Positions 25,005-33,060 of a stretch of 37,052 bases of DNA are shown piece after piece. Source of the DNA: Lapidilactobacillus luobeiensis (GTDB taxonomy: Bacteria > Bacillota > Bacilli > Lactobacillales > Lactobacillaceae); contig NZ_BROC01000003.1 in NCBI RefSeq assembly GCF_024345205.1, positions 1 to 37,052 of the forward strand. The letters are read 5' to 3'. A program made the position numbers and the translations under genes. Position 1 is the first letter of the stretch; the number at the start of each line of letters is the position of its first letter. The notes under the pieces were generated by a model. The model was given only the letters and a program-made list of their open reading frames with translations. It was not told the origin of the DNA and searched no databases.

Positions 25005-25884
25005 TTTATTAGCCGATTATTTACGGTCACTACGGATCGAGCAAGGATTGGCGGAGAATACGATCAGCAGTTACGGCCGTGATCTGCGCCAGTTTTTGGC
25101 TTGGCTGACGACCCAAAAAATAACGGCTTATCCTGAAGACCCGGCGATCCTGAGTGATTATTTACGGGTTCTACAATTACAGGGAAAAGGTCAAAGTAGT
25201 CGGATGCGGGCGGTTTCTAGTTTGCGCCAATTTTATCGTTGGTTACGACAACGGGGATCGATCCAACATGATCCAATGACCACGATCCCCTCACCAAAGC
25301 GCGGCCAACATTTGCCCGTCGCGTTAAGTGTGGCGGAAGTCGATCAGTTATTGGCGATGCCAGCAGTCACAACAACGTTAGGGTTGCGTGATCGCGCGAT
25401 TTTAGAAGTGATGTATGCCACCGGGCTGCGCGTTAGTGAGTTGGTCCACTTGCAATTAGCGGAACTTCATTTAGAATTAGGCTTATTACAAACGATCGGC
25501 AAGGGTAATAAGGAACGTTTATTGCCGATTGGCGACGTCGCGGTCAAGTATGTTAGACTATACCTTGAAGAGAGTCGGCCGCGATTGATCAAATCAGATC
25601 GTTTTGTCGGGGCCCTATTTTTGAATTTCCGGGGTCAGCCGATGACCCGGCAAGCGATTTGGAAAATCATTAAGAAATATATCGGTCAGGCAGGAATCAA
25701 AAAAGATGTGACGCCGCATACGTTACGCCATTCATTTGCGACGCATCTATTGGAGAACGGCGCCGATCTGCGAGTGGTACAGGAGTTATTGGGTCATGCG
25801 GATATTTCAACGACCCAGATCTATACCCATATCACCCAGAAACGGTTGCTCCAGGTTTATGAACGAGCTCACCCTCGTGATTGA
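24997..25884 (+). CDS. xerD: Tyrosine recombinase XerD
   Basis: This site-specific recombinase resolves chromosome dimers at dif. The 295-aa sequence has the N-terminal core-binding SAM-like domain (about 1-88) and the C-terminal catalytic domain. All catalytic residues are present: R145 (ATGLRVSEL), K169 (IGKGNKER), H241 and R244 (HTLRHSF), H267 (LLGHADI) and nucleophile Y276 (TTQIYTH). The start is GTG at 24997, overlapping cvfB by 8 bp. XerC and XerD are close paralogues. Assignment to XerD rests on the position before ribT-scpA-scpB, which is the xerD neighbourhood in Firmicutes, and on overall sequence. No dif-like site was seen here. Confidence 0.92.
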   Translation: MTDLLADYLRSLRIEQGLAENTISSYGRDLRQFLAWLTTQKITAYPEDPAILSDYLRVLQLQGKGQSSRMRAVSSLRQFYRWLRQRGSIQHDPMTTIPSPKRGQHLPVALSVAEVDQLLAMPAVTTTLGLRDRAILEVMYATGLRVSELVHLQLAELHLELGLLQTIGKGNKERLLPIGDVAVKYVRLYLEESRPRLIKSDRFVGALFLNFRGQPMTRQAIWKIIKKYIGQAGIKKDVTPHTLRHSFATHLLENGADLRVVQELLGHADISTTQIYTHITQKRLLQVYERAHPRD

Positions 25885-25916
25885 ACCATAACGGAGAAAA
25901 GTTCGGGAGGAATGAC

Positions 25917-26312
25917 ATGTTAGTTAAGTACAAACAAGATTATGAGAAGATTGCTTTAGGGTTGTTATCTTTTACGCCCGATTTAAAAAAGTTTGACCGT
26001 TTAAGGGCGGAATTGGATAATTACACCACCGATGACCAATTGGAATTGGATCTTTGGCGAACGGACCAAGGCGATTTTGTCGGGATCGTCGGCATCGAGA
26101 TCGAGTCGACTTATATTTTGCTACGCCATTTGGCCTTCACTCCAGACTATCGTACCGAAGAAAATGCGTTTGCAGTGCTTGATGCGTTGACGAAACGCTT
26201 TCCTGATAAGCGTTTGATGGCGCCAGTCAATATGACGGAGATCGTTTCCGCGTGGGAACGACATCAAGGTGAACGACAAGCAGATCAAGATCGATCGGCT
26301 GAGAATCGTTGA
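25917..26312 (+). CDS. ribT: RibT-like GNAT-family protein
   Basis: A 131-aa GNAT-fold protein resembling B. subtilis RibT, a predicted N-acetyltransferase encoded near riboflavin genes and of unproven activity. It opens MLVKYKQDYEKIALGLLSF, very like RibT. The acetyl-CoA site region (LLRHLAFTPDYRTEENAFAVLDAL) lacks the usual Q/RxxGxG/A glycines, so catalytic competence is doubtful. The start at 25917 is set by GGGAGG (25905-25910) 6 nt upstream; an in-frame start at 25881 has none. It lies between xerD and scpA, a conserved lactobacillus order. Confidence 0.8.
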   Translation: MLVKYKQDYEKIALGLLSFTPDLKKFDRLRAELDNYTTDDQLELDLWRTDQGDFVGIVGIEIESTYILLRHLAFTPDYRTEENAFAVLDALTKRFPDKRLMAPVNMTEIVSAWERHQGERQADQDRSAENR

Positions 26313-26321
26313 GTGGGGCCA

Positions 26322-27056
26322 ATGGAATTAAAGGTTAAATTATCTGAGTTCGAGGGGCCACTAGATCTTTTGCTGCATTTGATCAAGATCCAAGAAATTG
26401 ATATTTATGATATCCCCATTGCGCAGATCACGGCACAATATCTTACTTTTCTTCATGATAGTGAAGAGCTGGCTTTAGATGTTGCAGGGGATTATTTAGT
26501 GATGGCCGCAAATCTAATGGCGATCAAGAGCCGGTTACTACTGCCCCGGCCCAAAACTAAACAATTAGATCAGCCTGAAGAAGAAGCGTTAGATCCACGA
26601 GAAGCTTTGGTTGCGCAACTGCTGGCTTATCAGACTTATCAAGAAGTCAGTCATTACTTGCAAACACAAGAACAAGAGCGGTCCCGTTATTTTGTGAAGG
26701 AAGAAAGCGCCCCGCAGGAGAAGATCCCAACACCATTGCCTGCTGGTTTAGTCACCGTCAACGAATTAGCGGCGGCCTTAAGCGAACTTTTGCAGCAACG
26801 ACAAAAGGAAACGGACTTCTCTCAGCAGACGATCAGTCGCGAAACCTTTTCTTTGGATGAGGCGGTCACGCTGATCGAGCAACGGCTGGCCCAAGCAACC
26901 GGACAACGGATCGCCTTCATGAGTTTATTTACTGGTGATTTTGACCGGGAACAAGTCGTTGTTTTCTTTTTGGCTTGTTTAGAATTAATGAAGAATCAAG
27001 TGATTTGTTGTCACCAAAGTAGTTTTAATCAGGAAATCCAATTGAGCGAGGAGTAG
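26322..27056 (+). CDS. scpA: Segregation and condensation protein A
   Basis: ScpA is the kleisin subunit of the SMC-ScpAB condensin that compacts and segregates chromosomes. The 244-aa protein begins with the N-terminal SMC-neck-binding domain (KLSEFEGPLDLLLHLIKIQEIDIYDIPIAQIT). It ends in a winged helix that binds the SMC head (about 165-240), separated by a Gln/Glu-rich middle that contacts ScpB. The ATG at 26322 is chosen over the GTG at 26313 because the GTGGGG segment acts as the ribosome binding site and the family starts MELKVKL. It is followed by scpB after 6 bp. Confidence 0.96.
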   Translation: MELKVKLSEFEGPLDLLLHLIKIQEIDIYDIPIAQITAQYLTFLHDSEELALDVAGDYLVMAANLMAIKSRLLLPRPKTKQLDQPEEEALDPREALVAQLLAYQTYQEVSHYLQTQEQERSRYFVKEESAPQEKIPTPLPAGLVTVNELAAALSELLQQRQKETDFSQQTISRETFSLDEAVTLIEQRLAQATGQRIAFMSLFTGDFDREQVVVFFLACLELMKNQVICCHQSSFNQEIQLSEE

Positions 27057-27062
27057 GAACTT

Positions 27063-27764
27063 GTGATCGAATATCAGGGTGAGATCGAGAGCATTCTGTA
27101 CACCGTCGGAGATGCCGGCATCACGTTAAAAGAAATGGCTGGCATTTTGGGGATCCACCCCAGTGCGCTCCGCCAATTACTGGAGCAATTGCAGACGACT
27201 TATGATCAAGGTGCCGGTGGCTTAACGATCTTAACGTTTGGCGAGCGTTATCAGTTGGCGACCAAAGCGGGTTATGCGCCATTGCTGCATCAATACTTTG
27301 CTGGGCATCAGCCCAATTCATTGAGTCAGGCTGCTTTAGAAACCATGGCGATCGTGGCTTATCAACAGCCAGTTACACGGATCGAGATCGATGAAATCCG
27401 CGGGGTCAAAAGCGCGGGAGCTCTGCAAACATTGATGGCCCGGCAAATGATCAAAGAATCAGGTCGCAAAGAAGCGCCGGGACGACCGATCCTGTATGGC
27501 ACGACGGCTTATTTTTTAGACTATTTTGGTTTGAAAAGCCTGAAACAATTACCAGATCTAAAAGATTTTTCAGGGCAGCCATTCGACCAGCAAGGGAATC
27601 TGGACCTATTCTTTGATCAGGCTAATAAGAAAAATGTGCCGCTCCCAGCAACAGCGGGCGCTGAAACCGATGGTGCTGACAGTCCGCAGTCTGAGCGCTC
27701 TTCACAAGCAGGACCAGAACAAAACGACCCGAAAAATAAGGAGACAAAGCATGAGCCAGAATAA
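27063..27764 (+). CDS. scpB: Segregation and condensation protein B
   Basis: ScpB dimers bind the ScpA linker in the SMC complex. The 233-aa protein holds two winged-helix domains (about 1-80 and 85-165), with LYTVGDAGITLKEMAGIL and the conserved LETMAIVAYQQPVTRIEIDE. From about residue 188 an acidic and Gln/Ser-rich tail of some 45 residues follows, longer than in many homologues and probably disordered. The start is GTG at 27063, 8 nt after AGGAA. The last 14 bp overlap the start of rluB, whose ribosome binding site lies inside the scpB tail. Confidence 0.95.
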   Translation: MIEYQGEIESILYTVGDAGITLKEMAGILGIHPSALRQLLEQLQTTYDQGAGGLTILTFGERYQLATKAGYAPLLHQYFAGHQPNSLSQAALETMAIVAYQQPVTRIEIDEIRGVKSAGALQTLMARQMIKESGRKEAPGRPILYGTTAYFLDYFGLKSLKQLPDLKDFSGQPFDQQGNLDLFFDQANKKNVPLPATAGAETDGADSPQSERSSQAGPEQNDPKNKETKHEPE

Positions 27765-28500
27765 TGAGCAACAAGAACGTTTACAGAAGGTCATCGCCAA
27801 CGCTGGTGTCACTTCACGCCGAAAAGCAGAGGCCTTGATCGTGGCTGGTCAGGTCACAGTCAATGGCACCACGGTCCGAGAGTTAGGAACTAAAGTCGGG
27901 CCTCATGATCATGTGGAAGTGGCCGGGGTACCTTTGGAGAAACCGCGGCTGGCGACTTATCTCTTCTATAAGCCGCGGGGCGTGATCTCGGCGGTGAGCG
28001 ATGACAAGGGTCGTAAAGTGATCAGTGATTATTTTGCGGATAAATCAGAACGACTATATCCGATCGGTCGCTTGGATTATGATGCCTCCGGGCTGATCTT
28101 GGTGACCAATGATGGCGAATTGGCAAACTTATTGATGCATCCTAAGTTTCATGTTGATAAGACTTATTTGGCAAAAGTGGCAGGGATCCCTACGGCGGCA
28201 GAGTTGAAGCAACTACGTCAAGGCGTGCTGATCCAGGGCAAACAGACGGCGCCGGCCAAGGCTTGGTTACAGAGTAGTGATCGGACGAAACAAACTGCAC
28301 TGGTCGGGTTAACGATCCACGAAGGTATGAATCATCAAGTGAAATTGATGTTACAAAAAGTGGGGCATCCCGTTCAGAAATTACGGCGGGAACAGTATGG
28401 CTTTCTTGACCTATTTGGCGTTCAACCAGGTGAGGCTCGCAAATTAAATACCAAGGAAGTCCATCAGCTTTATCAATTGGCGGAAAAACAAGGTCATTGA
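27751..28500 (+). CDS. rluB: Ribosomal large-subunit pseudouridine synthase, RluB family
   Basis: RluB modifies a uridine in the peptidyl-transferase region of 23S rRNA; B. subtilis RluB acts near E. coli U2605. The 249-aa protein has an N-terminal S4 RNA-binding domain (about 9-58: ERLQKVIANAGVTSRRKAE). The catalytic domain contains the signature GRLDYDASGLILVTND, with catalytic D109, and later GMNHQVKLML. The ATG at 27751, with AAGGAG 7 nt upstream, is chosen over a 46-residue in-frame extension that overlaps scpB. It closes the xerD-ribT-scpA-scpB-rluB cluster and is followed by an FMN riboswitch unit. Confidence 0.93.
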   Translation: MSQNNEQQERLQKVIANAGVTSRRKAEALIVAGQVTVNGTTVRELGTKVGPHDHVEVAGVPLEKPRLATYLFYKPRGVISAVSDDKGRKVISDYFADKSERLYPIGRLDYDASGLILVTNDGELANLLMHPKFHVDKTYLAKVAGIPTAAELKQLRQGVLIQGKQTAPAKAWLQSSDRTKQTALVGLTIHEGMNHQVKLMLQKVGHPVQKLRREQYGFLDLFGVQPGEARKLNTKEVHQLYQLAEKQGH

Positions 28501-28506
28501 TCTGGC

Positions 28507-28535
28507 TTGTTTTGAGAACGTTTTTTTGGTATACT
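28507..28535 (+). promoter_or_regulatory. Promoter of the FMN riboswitch-ribU unit
   Basis: TTGTTT (28507-28512), a 17-bp spacer and TATACT (28530-28535) with a TGG extension (28527-28529), inside the recurring TTTGGTA motif. Confidence 0.7.
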
Positions 28536-28565
28536 TTAACTGATAAAAAATAAGAATAATAGTTT

Positions 28566-28675
28566 GTCTTCAGGGCAGGGTGAGATTCCCGACCGGCGGT
28601 ACAGTCCGCGACCCGTGAGAACGGTTGACTTGGTGAAACTCCAAGACCGATAGTATAGTCTAGATGAAAGAAGAC
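28566..28675 (+). ncRNA. FMN riboswitch aptamer (RFN element)
   Basis: The conserved RFN boxes are all visible in order: AGGGCAGGGTGAGATTCCC, GACCGGCGGTA, AGTCCGCGACCCG, TTGACTTGGTGAAACTCCA, GACCGATAGTATAGTC and AGATGAAAGAAGAC. Helix P1 is GTCTTC (28566-28571)/GAAGAC (28670-28675). Downstream, ACAGTCTT (28674-28681) can pair with AAGACTGT (28695-28702) as an antiterminator. This excludes both full P1 and the terminator at 28698-28729. FMN binding should therefore stabilise P1, free the terminator and switch off ribU. Confidence 0.97.
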
Positions 28676-28697
28676 AGTCTTTTTTGTGGTAAATAAG

Positions 28698-28729
28698 ACT
28701 GTTAGTCATTCCCTGACTAACAGTTTTTT
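28698..28729 (+). terminator. FMN-controlled terminator
   Basis: A perfect 11-bp stem, ACTGTTAGTCA (28698-28708)/TGACTAACAGT (28714-28724), loop TTCCC, then six T. Its 5' arm overlaps the antiterminator partner at 28695-28702. Confidence 0.95.
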
Positions 28730-28785
28730 ATTTGGGCAGGAGAGACTGCGCGAAGACGGCTGTTTCGTAAAGGAGCGGTTTTTTG

Positions 28786-29364
28786 ATGCGTAGTGGTAAT
28801 CGGTTACGGTTTTGGGTCAGTGTGACCCTTTTTGGGGTGTTGAGTTATTGTTTGATGTTGATCGAGATCCCGATCCCCTTGTTTCCATTTCTGAAACTGG
28901 ATTTTAGTGATCTGATCCCCTTAAGTGGTTTAGCTTTGTTTGGTTTTGCTGGTGCCAGCGGCGTGGTGTTGATCCGCGCGGTCTTGCATTTGATCATGAC
29001 TGGTTTTTCCGCGCCGGCTTTATTAGGCGAGCTAGGATCGGTCGTGGCTAGTTTCACGTTGTTGGTGGTGACCTGGGCGCTGCTGAAACGACGGGCGAAT
29101 TGGCAACAGCGGTTATTGCTGATCCTCTGTGGGACTCTTGCTTTGACTTTGGTCATGGCAGTTTTGAACTATTTTGTCTTGACGCCTTTGTATGTCAAGG
29201 TGACTGGGTTTAAATTGGGGATGAGCTATTTGAAATACGTGATCTTCACGATCGTGCCCTTTAATCTGATCAAAGGTAGTTTGATCATGGCTTTGTTCGT
29301 TTTGCTGGAGATCCATGTCGGCGCCTATTTTCGGCGTAAACATCAAGAGTTTCATCGTCTATAA
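28786..29364 (+). CDS. ribU: Riboflavin ECF transporter S component
   Basis: RibU binds riboflavin and works with the shared ECF energy module (EcfA, EcfA', EcfT), encoded elsewhere, to import the vitamin. The 192-aa protein has about six hydrophobic helices and the characteristic segment PFLKLDFSDLIPLSGLALFG, followed by RAVLHLIMTG. The ATG at 28786 has AAAGGAG 10 nt upstream; a TTG one codon earlier is less likely. Control by the FMN riboswitch directly upstream supports the substrate assignment. It is a single-gene unit ending at a convergent terminator with the ferredoxin gene. Confidence 0.96.
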   Translation: MRSGNRLRFWVSVTLFGVLSYCLMLIEIPIPLFPFLKLDFSDLIPLSGLALFGFAGASGVVLIRAVLHLIMTGFSAPALLGELGSVVASFTLLVVTWALLKRRANWQQRLLLILCGTLALTLVMAVLNYFVLTPLYVKVTGFKLGMSYLKYVIFTIVPFNLIKGSLIMALFVLLEIHVGAYFRRKHQEFHRL

Positions 29365-29422
29365 GTCACGATCAAAATAGCGTTGGCCGTTTGGGTCAAC
29401 GCAGTCAACGATCCAAGTGATC

Positions 29423-29482
29423 AAAACCACCTGTCAGGCACCACGGACACTGCGATCCGTGACGCTAAAAGCAGGTGGTTTT
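29423..29482. terminator. Two-tier bidirectional hairpin between ribU and ferredoxin gene
   Basis: A perfect 11-bp outer stem, AAAACCACCTG (29423-29433)/CAGGTGGTTTT (29472-29482), encloses a second stem CACGGA (29442-29447)/TCCGTG (29456-29461). A- and T-runs flank the outer stem, so it can terminate both converging transcripts. The remaining bases at 29483-29559 show nothing else. Confidence 0.8.
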
Positions 29483-29559
29483 TGTTTGCTTTTGGGCGAT
29501 CCTGCGTATTTCAAGATAGCCCTTATTTTAGGCGGATCGTGAGTGCTACTTGGCGGGAC

Positions 29560-29838
29560 TCAATGGTGTTGCAGGTCATTCAAGTCGGGATCTTGGTCCG
29601 ATTTCTGACGCTGCGCCGCGGTAAAAGGCTGATTTTGACGTAGGATCGCGCCTGTGGGACAATTGGTATAAGCTTCTTTGAATTGGGCTCGTAGCGCTAC
29701 GGGGATCGGGGCAGTACCTTGATTATTGTCTAATTTGACATAGGCGATGCCCTCCTCGTCGTAGCTAAAAAGCTCAGGTGCCTTTAATTGGCAAAGGCCA
29801 CAGGCAATACATTGGGCTGGAACAACACGTGTATACAT
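29560..29838 (-). CDS. fer: Ferredoxin, single [4Fe-4S] type
   Basis: A 92-aa electron carrier with one 4Fe-4S cluster. The ligands are C10, C13 and C16 in AQCIACGLC and C60 in NCPTGAI, as in B. subtilis Fer. The acidic middle (FSYDEEGIAYVKLDNN) fits a ferredoxin surface. The C-terminal 25 residues are polar and probably flexible. GAGGTT on the minus strand (29845-29850) serves as its ribosome binding site and lies within the leader of the divergent ypbB-like gene. The fer-ypbB-recS neighbourhood is shared with Bacillus, but no partner enzyme is encoded nearby. Confidence 0.93.
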   Translation of the reverse strand: MYTRVVPAQCIACGLCQLKAPELFSYDEEGIAYVKLDNNQGTAPIPVALRAQFKEAYTNCPTGAILRQNQPFTAAQRQKSDQDPDLNDLQHH

Positions 29839-29866
29839 AATGAGAACCTCGATTGGTGGTGTTAGT

Positions 29867-30856
29867 GTGCAGGCAACGATCCTGTTAGCGACATTTGCGC
29901 TGGAACCGCGGCGTTATAAAGCAATCTACTATTCATTGCAAGGCAAGCAAACGATCTCTAATTTGTTTGCCAGTCATGAATATGGACTACTTGATCAATT
30001 TCATCTTTATCCTAAATTAAAATGGAACGATTATCAAGCGGCCTTGAGCCAATTAGAAAAAGAAAAGTTAGTGATCATTGATCAAACACGTGCAGAGGCC
30101 AAGTTGACTTCAGCGGGATTGGTGAGGCAAACCGGATTACTGGCTCAGGGCTTTTGGCCAACTGCTTATCGGTATTGGCAAATGGGACCAGCTGAGGAAC
30201 AGTGGGAGCGCTTATTATTAGCGGTACAAGTCGTTAGCAATTATCAACATCAGATCGTCCATTATCAACCCTTAACGGAACATTTACTGATCCAAAGACA
30301 AGTCAAGGCTTGGCTCAAGAAAATCGGGACTGCTGGTGGCCAAAATTTTGTGTTGGAGTTGGGCTTGGCTCTGGCTCAATTACCAGAACAGGCGGCTTTG
30401 ATCATCGCCAATTCTTTTTGGAGCGATTATGACGCAGGGATCCCTGGCCCTACTTTGGCCCAGGCCTTAAGTTTGACACCAGCTGAACTGCAATTGGCTC
30501 AATTCAATAGTCTAGGTCTGTTATTGAGCCTGATTCGACGTGAAACTTTACGTTATCCCATCTTACAACAATTACTGCCAATGCCACAGACACCATTGAA
30601 TCGTAGTGCTGATTGGACTTATCACCAAGTTCTGACTGGGAAAAGTTGGTCAGCGATCGTCACCGATTCTCGGCTTAAGGAGGGTACATTAAGGGAACAC
30701 TTATTGCAGGCAGCGTTGCTTTGTCCTGATTTTTCGATCGAAGCACCAGCAGTGCAACAGTTATTAAAGGCAGATCCAGAAAGCTTTTTTAGCCAGCGAG
30801 TACAAGAGATCATAACCGCACGATCTTCAAGAACAGGGGGTGAGCAGACTCAATGA
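29867..30856 (+). CDS. YpbB-like helix-turn-helix protein encoded before RecQ
   Basis: A 329-aa protein equivalent in position and overall character to B. subtilis YpbB, whose function is unknown. The C-terminal part (about 245-315) reads SADWTYHQVLTGKSWSAIV and SRLKEGTLREHLLQAALL. This resembles the helix-turn-helix domain, often paired with or fused to RecQ helicases, that may bind DNA. GTG at 29867 is preferred over ATG at 29840. GGTGGTG (29854-29860) gives it a ribosome binding site, homologues begin MQATILLATF, and the likely -10 (CATAAT, 29836-29841) would leave the ATG untranscribed. It diverges from fer and overlaps recQ by 4 bp. Confidence 0.72.
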   Translation: MQATILLATFALEPRRYKAIYYSLQGKQTISNLFASHEYGLLDQFHLYPKLKWNDYQAALSQLEKEKLVIIDQTRAEAKLTSAGLVRQTGLLAQGFWPTAYRYWQMGPAEEQWERLLLAVQVVSNYQHQIVHYQPLTEHLLIQRQVKAWLKKIGTAGGQNFVLELGLALAQLPEQAALIIANSFWSDYDAGIPGPTLAQALSLTPAELQLAQFNSLGLLLSLIRRETLRYPILQQLLPMPQTPLNRSADWTYHQVLTGKSWSAIVTDSRLKEGTLREHLLQAALLCPDFSIEAPAVQQLLKADPESFFSQRVQEIITARSSRTGGEQTQ

Positions 30857-32358
30857 CTGCTACTAATCAATCAACAAGTGGGTCAGATAATGGATCCGTG
30901 ACAACTGAACAGCTTGAAAATGAGCTGACGCAACGTTTTGGTTTCGCCCATTTTCGACCGGGACAAGCGCCATTATTACAAGCGTTACTGTCTGGACGCG
31001 ATGCGCTGGGGATCTTGCCGACTGGCAGTGGCAAGTCGTTACTTTATCAGTTTTTAAGTCCCCATATTAATGGTCTGATCGTGGTCGTTAGTCCGTTGAT
31101 CTCTTTGATGGCTGATCAAGCCGGGCGGATCCGTCGTCAAAATTTAGGAAAAGTCGCTGTTCTCAATAGTCAATTGACCGTTGCGGAGCGGCAACTTGTT
31201 TTACAGCAGTTGGAACAATACCGTTTTGTTTTTCTAGCACCAGAGACTTTGCAACAACCAGCGGTGCAACAGCGTTTACGGCAAATAACAGTGGGATTAT
31301 TGGTGATCGATGAGGCTCATTGTATTTCCAGTTGGGGCCCTGATTTCCGGCCCAGTTATTTGCGTCTAGGGATCATTCGCCAACAGATCCGACCACAGCG
31401 GACCTTAGCGCTGACCGCAACGGCTAATCGTCGTGTGCGCCAAGATATTCTAAAGAATCTGCGGTTAGCAGCCACCACATTCGTCTATCAAGCCTCGGTC
31501 GACCGGCCGAATATCTATTTACGGTTACAGACGGTCGCTGACGAAACAAGTAAATGGCAACAGACCTTGATGCTGGTCGGTCAGCAAGTGCCGACTTTGA
31601 TCTATGTTGCGACGCGGCGTGAGGCGGAGGAGTTGACCCAACGGCTGGATCAACAGCAACCAGGGATCGCGGCCTTTTATCATGCTGGTCTGAGCACCAG
31701 TGAGCGCAATCAGATCCAGCAACTTTTTTTGAAAAATCAATTACGTGTGGTCGTTGCGACCAGCGCGTTTGGTATGGGGATCGATAAAAGTAACCTGCGC
31801 CTCGTGATCCATTACCAGCTCCCCGCTAATTTTGAAAGCTATTTACAAGAGATCGGTCGCGCCGGTCGTGATGGGCAACCGGCCTTAGCGGTGATCTTCG
31901 TGATGGCGTCAGATCAGCAACGCCTGTCGCAGCGATTATTACGAAATCGGCTGACTCCAGGATCGATCCAGCGCTTTTTCGATCATCCTGATGATCCTCA
32001 GCAGCTAGACACTAATCAGCAGGGGATATTGCAAGCCTATCGTCAAGCCGAGCTCCCAGCGGCCCAAGTGATCGCGATCCTACAAACGACAGCGGAATTA
32101 CGTTTTCAACAATGGCAAAAATTTTGGACCTACTTGACCTCAACGACTTGTTTACGCCAGCAACTTTGCGACTATTTTGATCCCGAGCCGGCACAACTAC
32201 ATCATTCTGATCATTGTTGCAGTCAGGCACCGACACCGAGTCTGACCACTGTTTTAGCACGATTACAATTGGCTCAGATCGCGTCGGCGCCGCCAGCGGC
32301 TGCCCGACATCTTCGTCAGCCGGCCGCAGTTTTGCGGCAACTTTTTATAGAATCGTAG
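30853..32358 (+). CDS. recQ: RecQ-family ATP-dependent DNA helicase, short RecS-like form
   Basis: A 501-aa 3'-5' helicase of superfamily 2, acting in recombination and stalled-fork repair. Motifs in order: FRPGQ (motif 0), LPTGSGKSLLYQ (Walker A), SPLISLMADQ, IDEAHCISSWGPDFRPSY (DEAH), ALTATA, ATSAFGMGIDKS and EIGRAGRDGQ (motif VI). There is no HRDC domain, and the zinc region is atypical: CLRQQLC followed by DHCC instead of CxxCxxC. Length and architecture match B. subtilis RecS rather than E. coli RecQ. Translation is coupled to the YpbB-like gene by a 4-bp overlap, with GGGTGAG upstream. Confidence 0.92.
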   Translation: MTATNQSTSGSDNGSVTTEQLENELTQRFGFAHFRPGQAPLLQALLSGRDALGILPTGSGKSLLYQFLSPHINGLIVVVSPLISLMADQAGRIRRQNLGKVAVLNSQLTVAERQLVLQQLEQYRFVFLAPETLQQPAVQQRLRQITVGLLVIDEAHCISSWGPDFRPSYLRLGIIRQQIRPQRTLALTATANRRVRQDILKNLRLAATTFVYQASVDRPNIYLRLQTVADETSKWQQTLMLVGQQVPTLIYVATRREAEELTQRLDQQQPGIAAFYHAGLSTSERNQIQQLFLKNQLRVVVATSAFGMGIDKSNLRLVIHYQLPANFESYLQEIGRAGRDGQPALAVIFVMASDQQRLSQRLLRNRLTPGSIQRFFDHPDDPQQLDTNQQGILQAYRQAELPAAQVIAILQTTAELRFQQWQKFWTYLTSTTCLRQQLCDYFDPEPAQLHHSDHCCSQAPTPSLTTVLARLQLAQIASAPPAAARHLRQPAAVLRQLFIES

Positions 32359-32380
32359 AGATTTTGCGTGATTTAGCAGT

Positions 32381-32409
32381 TTTCTGGAAAAAAAATCCGA
32401 GATTATGAT
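32381..32409 (+). promoter_or_regulatory. Weak promoter of the LysM gene
   Basis: TTTCTG (32381-32386), a 17-bp spacer and TATGAT (32404-32409); an overlapping TAGAAT (32409-32414) is an alternative -10. Confidence 0.35.
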
Positions 32410-32442
32410 AGAATAATGCATAGACAGAAAAGGGGGTCAATC

Positions 32443-33027
32443 ATGAGTAAGCAGGACAATCAAGATAATCAAAATAAACCCACGGACAAAGACACGCGGC
32501 CTTGGGAAAAAAACTTTGATAATGATCGCGATGATAATGGTCAACTATCACGGACAGCAACGAAGAAGCGTGAGCACAACAACACGATTTTCGTTTCCAT
32601 ACTTGTTGTTATTCTGTTGGCGGTGATCGGCAGTACGATCGGGGCTTGGGTCGCGGCGCAAAAGGATAATAAAAGTCCCGAGATCGTGGTCTCATCTAAA
32701 AAATCGACAGTCAAGTCTTCCAAAAAGAGCCGACCAGCCGAATCTAGTAGCGCCACTAGTTCTAGTAGCAGTGTGGCTACTGAGAGTTCAGAGGCAGCGT
32801 CCAGCAGTAGTGTTGCGGAAAGCTCTAGTGCGGTCAGTTCCAGCACGGTCAGTAGCGAATCTAGTAGCGCCAGCACTACTGAAGGTGGTAGTTACACCGT
32901 TAAGGCTGGCGATAATCTTTATCGGATCGCGATCAATAATGGCTTGACTTTAGATCAGCTTTTACAACTGAACGGCTTGAGTAGCAACTCGGCGATCGTG
33001 CCAGGGCAATCGTTGCGGATCAAGTAA
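32443..33027 (+). CDS. Membrane-anchored LysM protein
   Basis: A 194-aa protein expected to bind peptidoglycan outside the membrane. A charged cytoplasmic N-terminus of about 45 residues rich in Asp, Asn and Lys precedes one membrane helix (about 47-68, TIFVSILVVILLAVIGSTIG). A Ser/Ala low-complexity linker of some 65 residues (about 80-148) follows, then a single C-terminal LysM domain (YTVKAGDNLYRIAINNG and GQSLRIK). AAAAGGGGG precedes the ATG at 32443, which is chosen over an in-frame ATG at 32416 without a ribosome binding site. B. subtilis YpbE, near recS, has a similar layout. No enzymatic domain is present. Confidence 0.87.
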   Translation: MSKQDNQDNQNKPTDKDTRPWEKNFDNDRDDNGQLSRTATKKREHNNTIFVSILVVILLAVIGSTIGAWVAAQKDNKSPEIVVSSKKSTVKSSKKSRPAESSSATSSSSSVATESSEAASSSSVAESSSAVSSSTVSSESSSASTTEGGSYTVKAGDNLYRIAINNGLTLDQLLQLNGLSSNSAIVPGQSLRIK

Positions 33028-33060
33028 ATGAATCTGAATATGTTTAAGGAATGATAGTTA

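Noticed and set aside
27613-27750. In-frame 46-residue extension of RluB overlapping scpB
   Set aside because: The S4 domain begins just after the ATG at 27751, which has AAGGAG at good spacing.
28845-29643. Open frames antisense to ribU and across the ribU-fer gap
   Set aside because: They are low-complexity or frame shadows without ribosome binding sites. The gap is occupied by a terminator hairpin.
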